Below are positions 49,674 through 58,124 of a stretch of DNA of 64,000 nucleotides, piece after piece (the stretch's first letter is position 1; each line of letters begins with the position of its first letter). A program made the position numbers and the translations under genes. This stretch comes from Mesorhizobium loti. Lineage in GTDB: Bacteria; Pseudomonadota; Alphaproteobacteria; Rhizobiales; Rhizobiaceae. The notes beneath the pieces were generated by a model. That model saw only the letters and a program-made list of their open reading frames with translations, was not told the origin of the DNA and did no database searches. The stretch lies in assembly GCF_003148495.1 (NCBI RefSeq), contig NZ_QGGH01000006.1, positions 1 through 64,000 of the forward strand, written 5' to 3'.

Positions 49674-51079
49674 CAGCCTGCTTTCTGCAGCCCCTTGAAC
49701 AAAAAAGTCCGGCCAGAGCGATAGTCGTAGTCCGGGTTTTCCCAGGCGATCATCTTGCCGGGGTTAAGCAGGCCCAGCGGGTCAGTCTCGCGCTTGAAGG
49801 CAAGCTGCACCGCGTCCGTCTGCTTCATGCCGCCCTCTTCCAGCGTGTAGCGGTGTGGGTTGAAGATCGGGCAGCCATTCTCCTCATGCAACCGCACGAT
49901 CTCGTCGAGCCGCGCTTCGGTGGTGAACTTGACCAGCGGCAGGCCAAAGCAGGTGACGTTGCCGTCCAGGCGTACGAATTCGAGATGCGAGAAAACCTCG
50001 CCGGGAAACATCGCATCCATCTTCTCGACCAGCGCCAACTGGTTGGGAAAGGGATAGAGCGACTGCAGATAGGTAATCGAAGGATCGACGCGCAGCGCCC
50101 GGAGCGTCGTGTGATTCCAGGCCAGCTCATAGGCCGGCGGCAGGCCCTTTTTCTCGTCCGGCGTCGCCGTGGCCGCATTGTAGATCACCTCGCCGCTGAC
50201 GCGGCGGGTGAAGGCCAGGAAGGCATCGAGCCCATGCTGCGCCACCATGACGACGCAGATGCTTTGCCCTTCCCGGAGGAATTTCTGGTGCCGCTTGAAA
50301 TAGAGCTGCGGCACGGGTGCCGCTATCGGCGTGATCAGCTTGGTGAGGATGCCGTCCTGGCAGGCCAGCGCATTGCCATAGCGGGCGGCATCCATGAAAG
50401 CGTCGAAGCCAACAATGACGTCGACCCAGTCATAGGCTGCAGTCAGCGGCATCTCGACTTCCGATATGATGCCGTTGGTGCCGTAGGCGTGGGTGACCTT
50501 GTGCAGATTCTCGCCGGTGAGCTCGAGCGCTTTCGGCTCGGCTTCCATGGTCACCACGCGCAGGCGAAGCACATTGCCGAAATCGCGCAGGCCGCCGAAA
50601 TTGATCGAGCCGACGCCGCCCGAACCGCCGGCGATGAAGCCGCCGATCGAGGCCGTGTTGTAGGTGGACGGCGACAGCCGCAGCTCCTGCCCGGAATGCG
50701 CCCGCGTCGCCTTGTCGATGTCGGCCAGGATCGCGCCTGGTCCCGTCACCACGCGACCTGGCGCGATCGACTTGATCTCGTTCATCTCGGCAAGGTTGAG
50801 CACCACACCGCCGGAGAGCGGCATCGCCTGGCCATAATTGCCGGTGCCGCTGCCGCGCGGCGTCACCGGCACACCATGCCGATGGCAGGCGGCAAGCACG
50901 CGGATCAGTTCGGCCTCGGTCTTCGGCGTCACGATCAGATCGCCGGTGACATGGTCGAGCTGCTGCTTCAGCACCGGGCTGTACCAGTAGAAGTCGCGGC
51001 TCTTCTGCTGGACGATGGCCGGATTGTCGTCGATCTTCAGGCCTTCGAGATCGCGTTTGAGCGCCGAAACGTCCATCAT
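49673..51079 (-). CDS. FAD-linked oxidase (glycolate oxidase GlcD/D-lactate dehydrogenase type)
   Basis: A 468-residue flavoprotein. The FAD_binding_4 domain shows PVTPRGSGTGNYGQAMPLSGGVV and later GGFIAGGSGGVGSINFGGLRD, with the C-terminal FAD_oxidase_C domain ending RETDPLGLLNPGKMI. The family oxidises 2-hydroxy acids or related alcohols and amines, passing electrons to quinones or an ETF. Its ATG at 51079 overlaps the amidohydrolase stop as ATGA. In this operon it likely oxidises the product of the amidohydrolase; substrate unknown. Confidence 0.85.
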   Translation of the reverse strand: MMDVSALKRDLEGLKIDDNPAIVQQKSRDFYWYSPVLKQQLDHVTGDLIVTPKTEAELIRVLAACHRHGVPVTPRGSGTGNYGQAMPLSGGVVLNLAEMNEIKSIAPGRVVTGPGAILADIDKATRAHSGQELRLSPSTYNTASIGGFIAGGSGGVGSINFGGLRDFGNVLRLRVVTMEAEPKALELTGENLHKVTHAYGTNGIISEVEMPLTAAYDWVDVIVGFDAFMDAARYGNALACQDGILTKLITPIAAPVPQLYFKRHQKFLREGQSICVVMVAQHGLDAFLAFTRRVSGEVIYNAATATPDEKKGLPPAYELAWNHTTLRALRVDPSITYLQSLYPFPNQLALVEKMDAMFPGEVFSHLEFVRLDGNVTCFGLPLVKFTTEARLDEIVRLHEENGCPIFNPHRYTLEEGGMKQTDAVQLAFKRETDPLGLLNPGKMIAWENPDYDYRSGRTFLFKGLQKAG

Positions 51080-52377
51080 TCCACCATCAGTTCGTCGAGT
51101 TCGGCATAGTCGGGCAATTGCCGGTCGATTGCGCGTCCGCTGCGCACGACGATGCGATCCGATTCGGGCCGCGACAGCAATTCCGTCCAGCTTCGACCTT
51201 TGAACACGATGAAATCGGCATCCCCGCCGCTGGCCAGCGTGCCGAAGCCGTCGAGCCGCATCACTTTGGCGGGCGTCGCGGTGACGGCTTGCGGCCAGTC
51301 AGCGACCGGATGATCGAAATGCAGGATGCGCGTCGCCATGCGGTAGACCTCCAGCATGTCGAGATCGCCATAGGCATAGAAGGGATCACGCGTGTTGTCG
51401 GATGCGACGGCAACCGGAATGCCCCTCGCCTTCATCTCGTGCAGCAGCGTCACGCCGCGCCAGCGCGGCGTGGTGCCGTCGCCGCGCCGGTCCTGCAGAT
51501 AGAGATTGCACATCGGCAGCGAGACGACGGCCAACCCGGCTTTCGCCACCTTGTCCAGCGTATCGAGCACGTCGAGGTCAGGCTGGCGCGACAGCGAACA
51601 GCAATGGCCGACGAGGATCTTTCCGTCGAAACCGTTCCAGAGTGCGGCCTCGGCGATCTTCTTCAGCGAGATCGCGGCGATGTCATCGGTCTCGTCGGCA
51701 TGGAAATCGAGATCGAGGCCATGCTTGATGGCTTGCGCGAAGACGTGGTCGAGCAGCTCTTCGAGATCCGGCACCATATAGGTGACGACACCGAGCACGC
51801 CCTTGGCCGCGGCAACTCTTTTTGCCAGCCTGTCGAACCATTTCCTGTCGCGAACGCCCTCGATGCCGAGCAGGCAGGCGCCCTGCAACTCGATGCGGCC
51901 GCGCCATGCCTCGCGCATCGCCTCGAACACCGGCCAAGAGATTTCCTCCTGCGGCGCGACGCTGTCGAGGTGGGTGCGCAGCGCCCTGGTGCCATGCGCG
52001 TAGGCGCAGCGCAGCGAAAAATCCATGCGCCGGGCAACGTCTTCGGCGCTCCAGCGTGCCGCACGATCGGCACCGGCGGCATTCAGCGCGCCCATGAAGG
52101 TGCCGTCGGGATTGGGTTTTCGCGGCCAGATATGACCCTTGTCGATATGCGTGTGGCAGTCGACGAAACACGGCAGCACAATGCGGCCGCCAAGGTCGAC
52201 AGCGTCCAGGGGCGTCGCTGCACGACGATGTGCGGCGATGGCTGCGATCTTGCCCTCGGTGACAGTGATGTCGGCAAGCGCAAAGCCATCGCGATCGAAA
52301 GCAGCGCCAAGGCCTGGGCTCAGGGACGCGTGAAGCCTGACGTTGGCGAGCTGGTATGAGCCTGTGTTCGGAATCAA
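51076..52377 (-). CDS. Cytosine-deaminase-like amidohydrolase
   Basis: A 433-residue metal-dependent hydrolase. His75 and His77 (FVDCHTHIDKGH), LDFHADETDD with its His and Glu, GHCCSLS and ASDNTRDPFYAYGD give the metal ligands and catalytic residues of the CodA/cytosine deaminase branch of the amidohydrolase superfamily. Members deaminate pyrimidines, isoguanine, creatinine or other cyclic ureas. The start is TTG 52377 behind AGGAG inside the end of the permease gene (4-nt gap); no in-frame ATG fits before the conserved N-terminus. Transport genes upstream suggest it acts on an imported N-heterocycle (inference). Confidence 0.85.
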   Translation of the reverse strand: MIPNTGSYQLANVRLHASLSPGLGAAFDRDGFALADITVTEGKIAAIAAHRRAATPLDAVDLGGRIVLPCFVDCHTHIDKGHIWPRKPNPDGTFMGALNAAGADRAARWSAEDVARRMDFSLRCAYAHGTRALRTHLDSVAPQEEISWPVFEAMREAWRGRIELQGACLLGIEGVRDRKWFDRLAKRVAAAKGVLGVVTYMVPDLEELLDHVFAQAIKHGLDLDFHADETDDIAAISLKKIAEAALWNGFDGKILVGHCCSLSRQPDLDVLDTLDKVAKAGLAVVSLPMCNLYLQDRRGDGTTPRWRGVTLLHEMKARGIPVAVASDNTRDPFYAYGDLDMLEVYRMATRILHFDHPVADWPQAVTATPAKVMRLDGFGTLASGGDADFIVFKGRSWTELLSRPESDRIVVRSGRAIDRQLPDYAELDELMVE

Positions 52378-52381
52378 GGAC

Positions 52382-53233
52382 CTAGCGCTCCTGCTTCAGT
52401 GCGCTTTCGTGCCAGCGCCGCAAAATGAGATGCGAAATCAGCGACAGCACGAGGAAAATCAAAATGCCGGTAAGCGAGATCAGGAACAGCGCAGCGAACA
52501 GCCGCGGCGCGTTGAGCCGGTAGCCAGCCTCGATGATGCGCGAGGCGAGGCCAGACGACTGGCCGGTGGTGCCGGCGACGAACTCGGCCACCACGGCACC
52601 GATCAGCGACAGGCCGCCGGCGATCTTCAACCCGCCGAGGAAATAGGGCATCGCCGCCGGCAACCTGAGATAGCGCAATTGCTGCCAGCGCGTCGCGCCA
52701 TTGAGCTTGAACATGTCGCGCAGATTGCGGTCGACGGAGTTGAGGCCAAGCGTGGTGTTGGACAGGATCGGAAAGAAGGCGACGATCCAGGCGCAGAGCA
52801 GGAGCTTGGTCGTCTGGTCGTTTACATAGATGTTGATCAGCGGAAAGATCGCTACGATCGGCGTCACCTGCAGCACGATGGCGAATGGGAAGAACGACAT
52901 CTCGACCCATTTCGATTGCGCAAACAGCACCGCCAGCCCGACCCCGCCAATGACCGCCAGAGCCAGGCTGAGGAAGGTGATGCGCAAGGTGACGAGCAGC
53001 GAAGAGAACAGCAGGCCGGCATCGTTGTAGAGTGTCCACAGCACCACGCCGGGACGCGGCAGGATGTATTGCGGGATCGCGTTCCAGACGCATATGCGAT
53101 CCCACAGCCATATCGCCAGGATCATGATCGCCAGCGGCAGCACCCAGCGGCCGATCCGTTCGAACCGCTCCTGGCGCACGCGGCGCGCTTCCTCGGGGTC
53201 GAGTTCGAGCACGCGCTCGTCAATGGCCGTCAT
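52382..53233 (-). CDS. ABC transporter permease (NMT1/THI5 system)
   Basis: A 283-residue permease. After a short cytoplasmic head (DPEEARRVRQERFERIGRW) come six or so hydrophobic helices; the EAA loop reads NGATRWQQLRYLRLPAAMPY. ATG 53233 overlaps the ATPase gene by 14 nt; a longer open frame to 53401 lies over the ATPase and is spurious. With the 53220 ATPase and the 54057 binding protein it makes an importer related to those for thiamine pyrimidine precursors, riboflavin and sulfonates. Confidence 0.88.
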   Translation of the reverse strand: MTAIDERVLELDPEEARRVRQERFERIGRWVLPLAIMILAIWLWDRICVWNAIPQYILPRPGVVLWTLYNDAGLLFSSLLVTLRITFLSLALAVIGGVGLAVLFAQSKWVEMSFFPFAIVLQVTPIVAIFPLINIYVNDQTTKLLLCAWIVAFFPILSNTTLGLNSVDRNLRDMFKLNGATRWQQLRYLRLPAAMPYFLGGLKIAGGLSLIGAVVAEFVAGTTGQSSGLASRIIEAGYRLNAPRLFAALFLISLTGILIFLVLSLISHLILRRWHESALKQER

Positions 53234-54044
53234 GATGAGCGCCTGCTGTTGAATTGATGGCGTTGACCAACACATCGGAGGCCTGACGGCAGAGTGCCGC
53301 ATAGTCGGGCGAGGTGCGAAACGCCTCGTCGCGCGGATAGGAGGCCTCGATGGCGAGTTCGTCGAACACCCTGCCCGGCCGCGCCGCCATGACGACGACA
53401 CGGTTGGAGAGGAACACGCTTTCGAAGACGCTGTGGGTGACGAAGACGACGGTGAAACGTTCGTCCTGCCACAGTTCTAGCAGATCGTTGTTGAGCTTGA
53501 AGCGGGTGATCTCGTCGAGTGCCGCGAACGGCTCGTCCATCAACAGCACGCGCGGTTTGGTCACCATGGCCCGCGCGATCGAGACGCGCATCTTCATGCC
53601 GCCGGACAGTTCGCGCGGCACCGCGTCTTCGAAGCCGGTCAGATGCACCCGCGCCAGCATTTCCGTCACCGCCGGCGCGGCCTTGGCGCGGGAAATGCCT
53701 TTCAGCCGAAGCGGCAGCCAGACATTGTCGAAGACGCTGGCCCAGGGCAGCAGCGTCGGCTCCTGGAAAACGAAGCCGATGTTCGAGCGGTCAAGCGTCC
53801 CGCCGCCGCGCCAATCGAGCACGCCGGAGGTCGGCGTCGACAGGCCGGCGATCAGCCGCAGCGCCGTCGACTTGCCGCAACCCGACGGCCCGAGCAGGCT
53901 GAGGAAATCACCTTCCCGGATCGTCAGATTGACATCGCTCAGCGCAGTCACGCCGTTGGAGAAGACCTTGCCGACGCCCCTCAGCGCCAGCAATGTCGAT
54001 GCCACGTCCGAGGCCGGCGCTTGCGCCACCTTTTCCCTTATCAT
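53220..54044 (-). CDS. ABC transporter ATPase (NMT1/THI5 system)
   Basis: A 274-residue ATPase with Walker A GPSGCGKST, Q-loop FQEPTLLPWA, signature LSGGMKMRV, Walker B VLLMDEPFAALDE and the His switch FVTHSVFE. Length and sequence fit the SsuB/ThiZ-like group. It lies 12 nt after the binding-protein gene and overlaps the permease by 14 nt. The switch helix reads THSVFESVFLS, a form shared with importers for N-heterocycles and formylpyrimidines as I recall. Confidence 0.9.
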   Translation of the reverse strand: MIREKVAQAPASDVASTLLALRGVGKVFSNGVTALSDVNLTIREGDFLSLLGPSGCGKSTALRLIAGLSTPTSGVLDWRGGGTLDRSNIGFVFQEPTLLPWASVFDNVWLPLRLKGISRAKAAPAVTEMLARVHLTGFEDAVPRELSGGMKMRVSIARAMVTKPRVLLMDEPFAALDEITRFKLNNDLLELWQDERFTVVFVTHSVFESVFLSNRVVVMAARPGRVFDELAIEASYPRDEAFRTSPDYAALCRQASDVLVNAINSTAGAHHDGH

Positions 54045-54056
54045 GCCGGGACCGGC

Positions 54057-55061
54057 CTATTTCTTCAGGTCGAGCCCGACGCCCTTGTTGACGAAGGTCA
54101 GTGTGTAGGCCTTTTTGATGTCGATGCCGTCAGGCGTGACCTTGGCCTTGACCATCTTGTCGTAGAAACTTTTGATCCGCTCGTCGGTCATGGCGCCGAT
54201 GCCGAGCTTCTCAGTGTCGCCGGAATCGGCAAGGCCGAACTTCTTCATCTGCTCGATCGAGAACGCGATCTGCTCGTCGCTCATGTCGGGATTGTCTTTC
54301 TTGATCAGGTCGTTGGCGGCCTTGTTGTCGCCGTAGAGATATTTGTACCAGCCCTTGGCCGAACCATCGACGAAGCACTGGACCACCTCCGGCTTCTTGT
54401 CGATCGTTTCCTGCATCACCTCGATCGTCGTCGAGTAGGTGTCCCAGCCATAGTCGGCAAGCAGGAACTGGTTCGGCACGAAGCCGCCTTCCTTCTTGAC
54501 CGCGAACGGCTCGGAGGTGACGTAGCCCTGCTGGATCGACTTCTTGTTGGCGAGGAAGGGAGCGGTGTTGTAGGTGTAGGGCGCGCGCTTTGAGGCGTCG
54601 AAGCCGAGTTCGATGACCATCCACTGGAAGAAGGTCTGCACGCCCTCGTCGCCCAATATGTACTGGTCGGCGTTCTTCAGGTCTTCCCATTTGTCGAGCC
54701 CCTCGCCGGGGTGGGACATGATGACCTGCGGGTCCTTCTGGAAGTCCGCCGCCACCACGCGCATGGGAATGCCTTGCTGGACGGCATCGAAAGCCGACAG
54801 CAGATTGCCGCCCATGTAGAAATCGATCTTGCCGGCCAGCAGCATCGGCCGGCCGCTAACCTGCGGACCGCCCTGCATGATGGTGACGTCGAGGCCGCAG
54901 GCGGCGTAGGTGCCGTCCGCCACGGACTGATAATATCCGCCATGTTCCGGCTCGGCCAACCAGTTGGTGCCGAAGGTGACTTTTTCATTCGCAGCCGCAC
55001 CCAGCGTGCTGGCTGCAAGCAAGGCCACAACCGCCACCGAGATCTTCTGTCTTCCGTACAT
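54057..55061 (-). CDS. ABC transporter substrate-binding protein (NMT1/THI5-like)
   Basis: A 334-residue exported protein. The signal peptide runs MYGRQKISVAVVALLAASTLGAAA, followed by KVTFGTNWLAEPEHGGYYQS, the NMT1/THI5 opening in which the NWxxxxxHGGYY segment binds the ligand ring in thiamine-precursor and riboflavin-type proteins. LLAGKIDFYMGGNLLSAFDA is the second lobe contact. The aromatic/His opening supports a planar ring ligand, consistent with the deaminase-like gene downstream (inference). ATG 55061 follows AGGGTGG. It is the first gene of the operon, divergent from ridA-like 55327. Confidence 0.9.
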   Translation of the reverse strand: MYGRQKISVAVVALLAASTLGAAANEKVTFGTNWLAEPEHGGYYQSVADGTYAACGLDVTIMQGGPQVSGRPMLLAGKIDFYMGGNLLSAFDAVQQGIPMRVVAADFQKDPQVIMSHPGEGLDKWEDLKNADQYILGDEGVQTFFQWMVIELGFDASKRAPYTYNTAPFLANKKSIQQGYVTSEPFAVKKEGGFVPNQFLLADYGWDTYSTTIEVMQETIDKKPEVVQCFVDGSAKGWYKYLYGDNKAANDLIKKDNPDMSDEQIAFSIEQMKKFGLADSGDTEKLGIGAMTDERIKSFYDKMVKAKVTPDGIDIKKAYTLTFVNKGVGLDLKK

Positions 55062-55213
55062 CGACACCACCCTTTGTTTGCTCCGGCGCGCCACGCGCCA
55101 GGCTCGACACCAAAGATTCAAGAAGCAAGACACATGCCACCGGCGCCTTGCGCCGGGACCGCCCGCTGGAACGACATTGCACCGCCAAGGGCGGACGGGT
55201 CATGCTGTACGGA

Positions 55214-55233
55214 AGGCATCGTGCCTATTTTTT
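55214..55233 (+). terminator. Possible small terminator or attenuator in the divergent region
   Basis: AGGCA / TGCCT (55214-55218 and 55222-55226) closes on a 3-nt loop and is followed by ATTTTTTG. The stem is short. It lies upstream of the RidA gene and could attenuate that transcript. Confidence 0.35.
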
Positions 55234-55326
55234 GAACGCCTGTCCACAATCGCTCGGGCAACATGCACCGCCATCTTGAAGGTGCAATGGGTCAGGCCTT
55301 AGGCTGGCGCTATCCAGGAGAATGCC

Positions 55327-55710
55327 ATGTTCAAATTCCTCACCCCGAAGTCGATCAAGCCGCCCTTTGCCCGCTACAGCCACGGCGTCGAGGTGCCGCT
55401 CGGCAAGCGACTGGTGCTGTGCTCGGGTCAGGTCGCCATCACCGCGGACGACCAGATACCGGAAGACGCCGGCGCACAGGCCGAACTCTGCTTTCAAAAC
55501 ATCGCCGCGATTCTCGGCGAAGCCGGCCTGGGTCTGCAGGACATCGTCCGCATCAATGCCTATGTCACCGACCGCGCGCATCTGCGGCCGTATATGGACG
55601 TTCGCGACCGGCTGTTTTCCAGCCCCGCGCCGGCCTCGACTCTGATGATCGTCTCGGGATTTGCCCGACCCGAATTCAAGGTCGAAGTTGAGGCCATCGC
55701 GGCCGGGTGA
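55327..55710 (+). CDS. RidA-family (YjgF/UK114) deaminase-like protein
   Basis: A 127-residue RidA-family protein. CSGQVAITADDQIPEDAGAQ, GLGLQDIVRINAYVTDR and TLMIVSGFARPEFKVEVEAIA match the family, but the N-terminus (SIKPPFARYSHGVEVPLGKR) resembles the Rid1-7 type groups linked to catabolic operons rather than the housekeeping RidA. The catalytic Arg expected in IVRINAYV is an Arg here at the usual place. It would hydrolyse enamine/imine intermediates released by PLP or flavin enzymes. It is 54 nt from the creatininase-fold gene, probably co-transcribed, and divergent from the amidohydrolase operon. GGAG sits 6 nt before the ATG. Confidence 0.85.
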   Translation: MFKFLTPKSIKPPFARYSHGVEVPLGKRLVLCSGQVAITADDQIPEDAGAQAELCFQNIAAILGEAGLGLQDIVRINAYVTDRAHLRPYMDVRDRLFSSPAPASTLMIVSGFARPEFKVEVEAIAAG

Positions 55711-55764
55711 TCGACAGACAAGTTCTGTCGCGCTAGGTCTGCCCGTCCATTGAAGAGGCATGAC

Positions 55765-56568
55765 ATGACTGTTGCGAAGAAACGTGTGTGGTGGGGCGAC
55801 TACCGGACCACCGAATACGCCTCGATCGACCCCGAGGCGACGATCGCCGTGTTGCCGGTGGCGGCGATCGAGCAGCACGGGCCGCATCTGCCTGTCTCGA
55901 CCGACACCTCGATCATGAATGGCATGCTCGACACGGTCATTTCGCGCCTGCCCGATGATCTCGACATCCGCATCCTGCCAGTGCAGGCGGTGGGCAAGTC
56001 GAACGAGCACCTGCACGCGCCGGGCACCCTCACTTTGCCGGCAACCACGTTGATCGAAGCCTGGACCGAACTCGGCCTGTCGATCGCGCGCGCCGGCGTG
56101 CGCAAGCTGATCGTTGTCAATTCGCATGGCGGCAACGAAGAGATCATGGGCATCGTCACGCGCGAACTGCGCGTGCGTGAAAAGATGTTGGCGGTGAAGA
56201 CCAGCTGGCAGCGCTTCGGCCGCCCGGCTGGCATGTACACCGAGCTTGAGGACCGCCACGGCATCCATGGCGGCGATGTCGAGACCTCGCTGATGCTGCA
56301 TTTCCGGCCGGACCTTGTCGATATGGGCAAGGCCGACAATTTCGTCTCCAATGTCGCCAAGGCCGAGAAGGAATTCTCGCTGCTGCGCCACACCGGCACC
56401 CACGCCTTCGCCTGGATCGCCAGCGACCTCAACCCGAACGGCGTGGTCGGCGACGCCAGCATCGCGACGGCGGAGAAAGGCCGGCTGACATCGGAACATC
56501 AGGCCGATGGTTTCATCAGCCTGCTGCGGGATGTGCGCAAGGCGAAGCTCGCCGACTGGCTGAAGTAG
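55765..56568 (+). CDS. Creatininase-fold amidohydrolase
   Basis: A 267-residue protein of the creatininase superfamily. Glu36, His38 and Asp47 (AAIEQHGPHLPVSTDT) and His121 (VVNSHGGNEE) are the metal ligands. In true creatininase the last motif is HYEN with a second ligand Glu; here it is HGGN, the pattern of other superfamily members, so creatinine hydrolysis is not assured. A later HGIHGGDVETS may give the missing acidic ligand. The ATG at 55765 follows GAAGAGG. Its TAG abuts the TAG of the convergent phosphatase gene with no bases between. Confidence 0.85.
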   Translation: MTVAKKRVWWGDYRTTEYASIDPEATIAVLPVAAIEQHGPHLPVSTDTSIMNGMLDTVISRLPDDLDIRILPVQAVGKSNEHLHAPGTLTLPATTLIEAWTELGLSIARAGVRKLIVVNSHGGNEEIMGIVTRELRVREKMLAVKTSWQRFGRPAGMYTELEDRHGIHGGDVETSLMLHFRPDLVDMGKADNFVSNVAKAEKEFSLLRHTGTHAFAWIASDLNPNGVVGDASIATAEKGRLTSEHQADGFISLLRDVRKAKLADWLK

Positions 56569-57078
56569 CTAACCGTCTATCCTAAGCGCGAACGGCGTTC
56601 CTTCGAAGGCGTCGGCGCCGCGTCCGATTGCCTCGATCGCCTGGATCATGCGGCCGTTGCGGTCTAGCAAGACATCGGCCACCGCGATCAGCCGCGGATT
56701 GGGTGTCGCCGAGGGCGACAGCGCCCGTAGCGTCCGGGCCAGCTCGGCCTCGTCGCGCTTCGGCGCCAGCGCTGCCGCGATGATATAGGCCGAGGCGGTC
56801 GAGCGACTGATCCCGGCATAGCAGTGCACGACCATCGGCCTTGCCCGGTCCCAGCGGCGCGCAAAATCGAGCAGGTTGCGGACATGATCCTCGCCCGGCA
56901 TGGTCATGCCGTCCTGCGCCACCGCTATGTCATGCATGACCAGATGTAAGTGGTTTTCCCTCGAGATCGAGGCCGGCCGCACCACTTCCGTGCCAGCGGC
57001 GAGCAGCGACAGCATGCGGTCGGCGCCGGTCCTGGCCACCGTTTCCTCGATCTTTGCCAGCGAGCAGACATGGATCAT
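56569..57078 (-). CDS. Tyrosine/dual-specificity phosphatase-like protein
   Basis: A 169-residue phosphatase of the PTP fold. The P-loop HCYAGISRSTA contains Cys86 and Arg92 (C-x5-R), and DHVRNLLDFARRW lies before it as in dual-specificity enzymes; the general-acid Asp may be in LVMHDIAVAQDGM. ATG 57078 overlaps the cobC stop as ATGA, so it is translated with cobC. A link to cobalamin synthesis is plausible only by position: a phosphatase for an alpha-ribazole or aminopropanol phosphate step would be conceivable, though those enzymes (CobC phosphatase of enterics) are of another fold. Confidence 0.8.
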   Translation of the reverse strand: MIHVCSLAKIEETVARTGADRMLSLLAAGTEVVRPASISRENHLHLVMHDIAVAQDGMTMPGEDHVRNLLDFARRWDRARPMVVHCYAGISRSTASAYIIAAALAPKRDEAELARTLRALSPSATPNPRLIAVADVLLDRNGRMIQAIEAIGRGADAFEGTPFALRIDG

Positions 57079-58124
57079 TGTTTTGAACCCTTCGATTGAT
57101 CCTCGCGCCGCGCCGCCCATTCGGCAAGAGCGGATTCGAGCCGCTGCCATTCCTCCTGACTTCCCGGCAGGCCGGCGCGCAGGACATGCGGCCGGTCGGC
57201 AAAATGACGAAGCAGGATGCCGTGCTCACCAAGGGCTACAAACAGGCCGGCGGCATCGGCCAAGCGGAGATAGCGGAACAATGTGGTGCCGCCCGCGACG
57301 GGAACGCCGAAGCGGCCGAACAGCGCATCGAGCCGCGCCGATGCATCCATAAGGGATGCCCGCATCGCGTCCTGCCAGCCGATGTCGGCAAGCGCGCGGA
57401 TGCCGTATTCCAATGCGAGGCCGGCGACGGCCCATGGTCCGAACTGCGTTTCCAGCCGGTCGACCGTCGTTGCATCGGAAAGTGCAAACCCGAGCCGCAA
57501 GCCGGCCAGGCCGAAGAACTTGCCGAACGAGCGCAGCACGACGATGCCGCCCTGGTCGACATCGCCCGCGAGGCTGTACTCGCGTGGGCCGACATCCATG
57601 AACGCCTCGTCGACGACCAGTAGTCCACCCCTGGCGCGCAGTCCGGCGGCCAGCGCCAGCAATCGGTCGCGCTCGACGATGCGCCCATCCGGATTGTTCG
57701 GATTGACGATGATGGCAAGGTCGGCGTCGGCCAGATCAGCGAAATCGCTGACCTCGGTCACCTCGTGCCCGGCGATAGCCGCAGCGCGGGCATGTTCGGC
57801 ATAGGTCGGACCCAGCACCAGCGCCTTGCCGGGCGCGATCAGCGATGCGACGCGCGGCAACAGTATCTGCGTGCCCGGAGCCGCCGCGACATTGGCTGGC
57901 GACGGCGCGCCATAGGTGCTGGCCGCTATCTTGGCCAACTCGCGCCCACGGCCGGCTTCCGGCAAGCGCGACAGCGAGGTGGCGGGCAGGTCGAAAAGCG
58001 GATAGGAGTGCGGATTGATACCGGTCGAGAGGTCGACGAAAGGCAGTAGGGCGTTGGGGAAAAGCGCCCTCGCCCGGCCAAGACTTCCACCATGGTCCAC
58101 AACCGCCCCATCAAGAAGCTTCAT
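57075..58124 (-). CDS. cobC: Threonine-phosphate decarboxylase (cobalamin aminopropanol arm)
   Basis: A 349-residue PLP enzyme of the aspartate aminotransferase fold. The N-terminus DHGGSLGRARALFP and DLSTGINPHSYP are hallmarks of CobC (alphaproteobacterial naming; CobD in Salmonella). NPNNPDG, Asp172 (VVDEAFMD) and Lys202 (RSFGKFFGLAG) bind PLP. It makes aminopropanol phosphate for the nucleotide loop of cobalamin. Its start codon ATG (58124-58122) overlaps the divergent cobD start (58123-58125) by two bases. The conserved DHGG and PHSYP positions mean this start cannot move much downstream. Confidence 0.9.
   Translation of the reverse strand: MKLLDGAVVDHGGSLGRARALFPNALLPFVDLSTGINPHSYPLFDLPATSLSRLPEAGRGRELAKIAASTYGAPSPANVAAAPGTQILLPRVASLIAPGKALVLGPTYAEHARAAAIAGHEVTEVSDFADLADADLAIIVNPNNPDGRIVERDRLLALAAGLRARGGLLVVDEAFMDVGPREYSLAGDVDQGGIVVLRSFGKFFGLAGLRLGFALSDATTVDRLETQFGPWAVAGLALEYGIRALADIGWQDAMRASLMDASARLDALFGRFGVPVAGGTTLFRYLRLADAAGLFVALGEHGILLRHFADRPHVLRAGLPGSQEEWQRLESALAEWAARREDQSKGSKQ

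Noticed and set aside
55765..56568. Firm call of creatininase and hence a creatinine-to-sarcosine pathway feeding soxBDAG
   Set aside because: The creatininase-specific HYEN motif is HGGN here, and no creatinase gene is present in the window.
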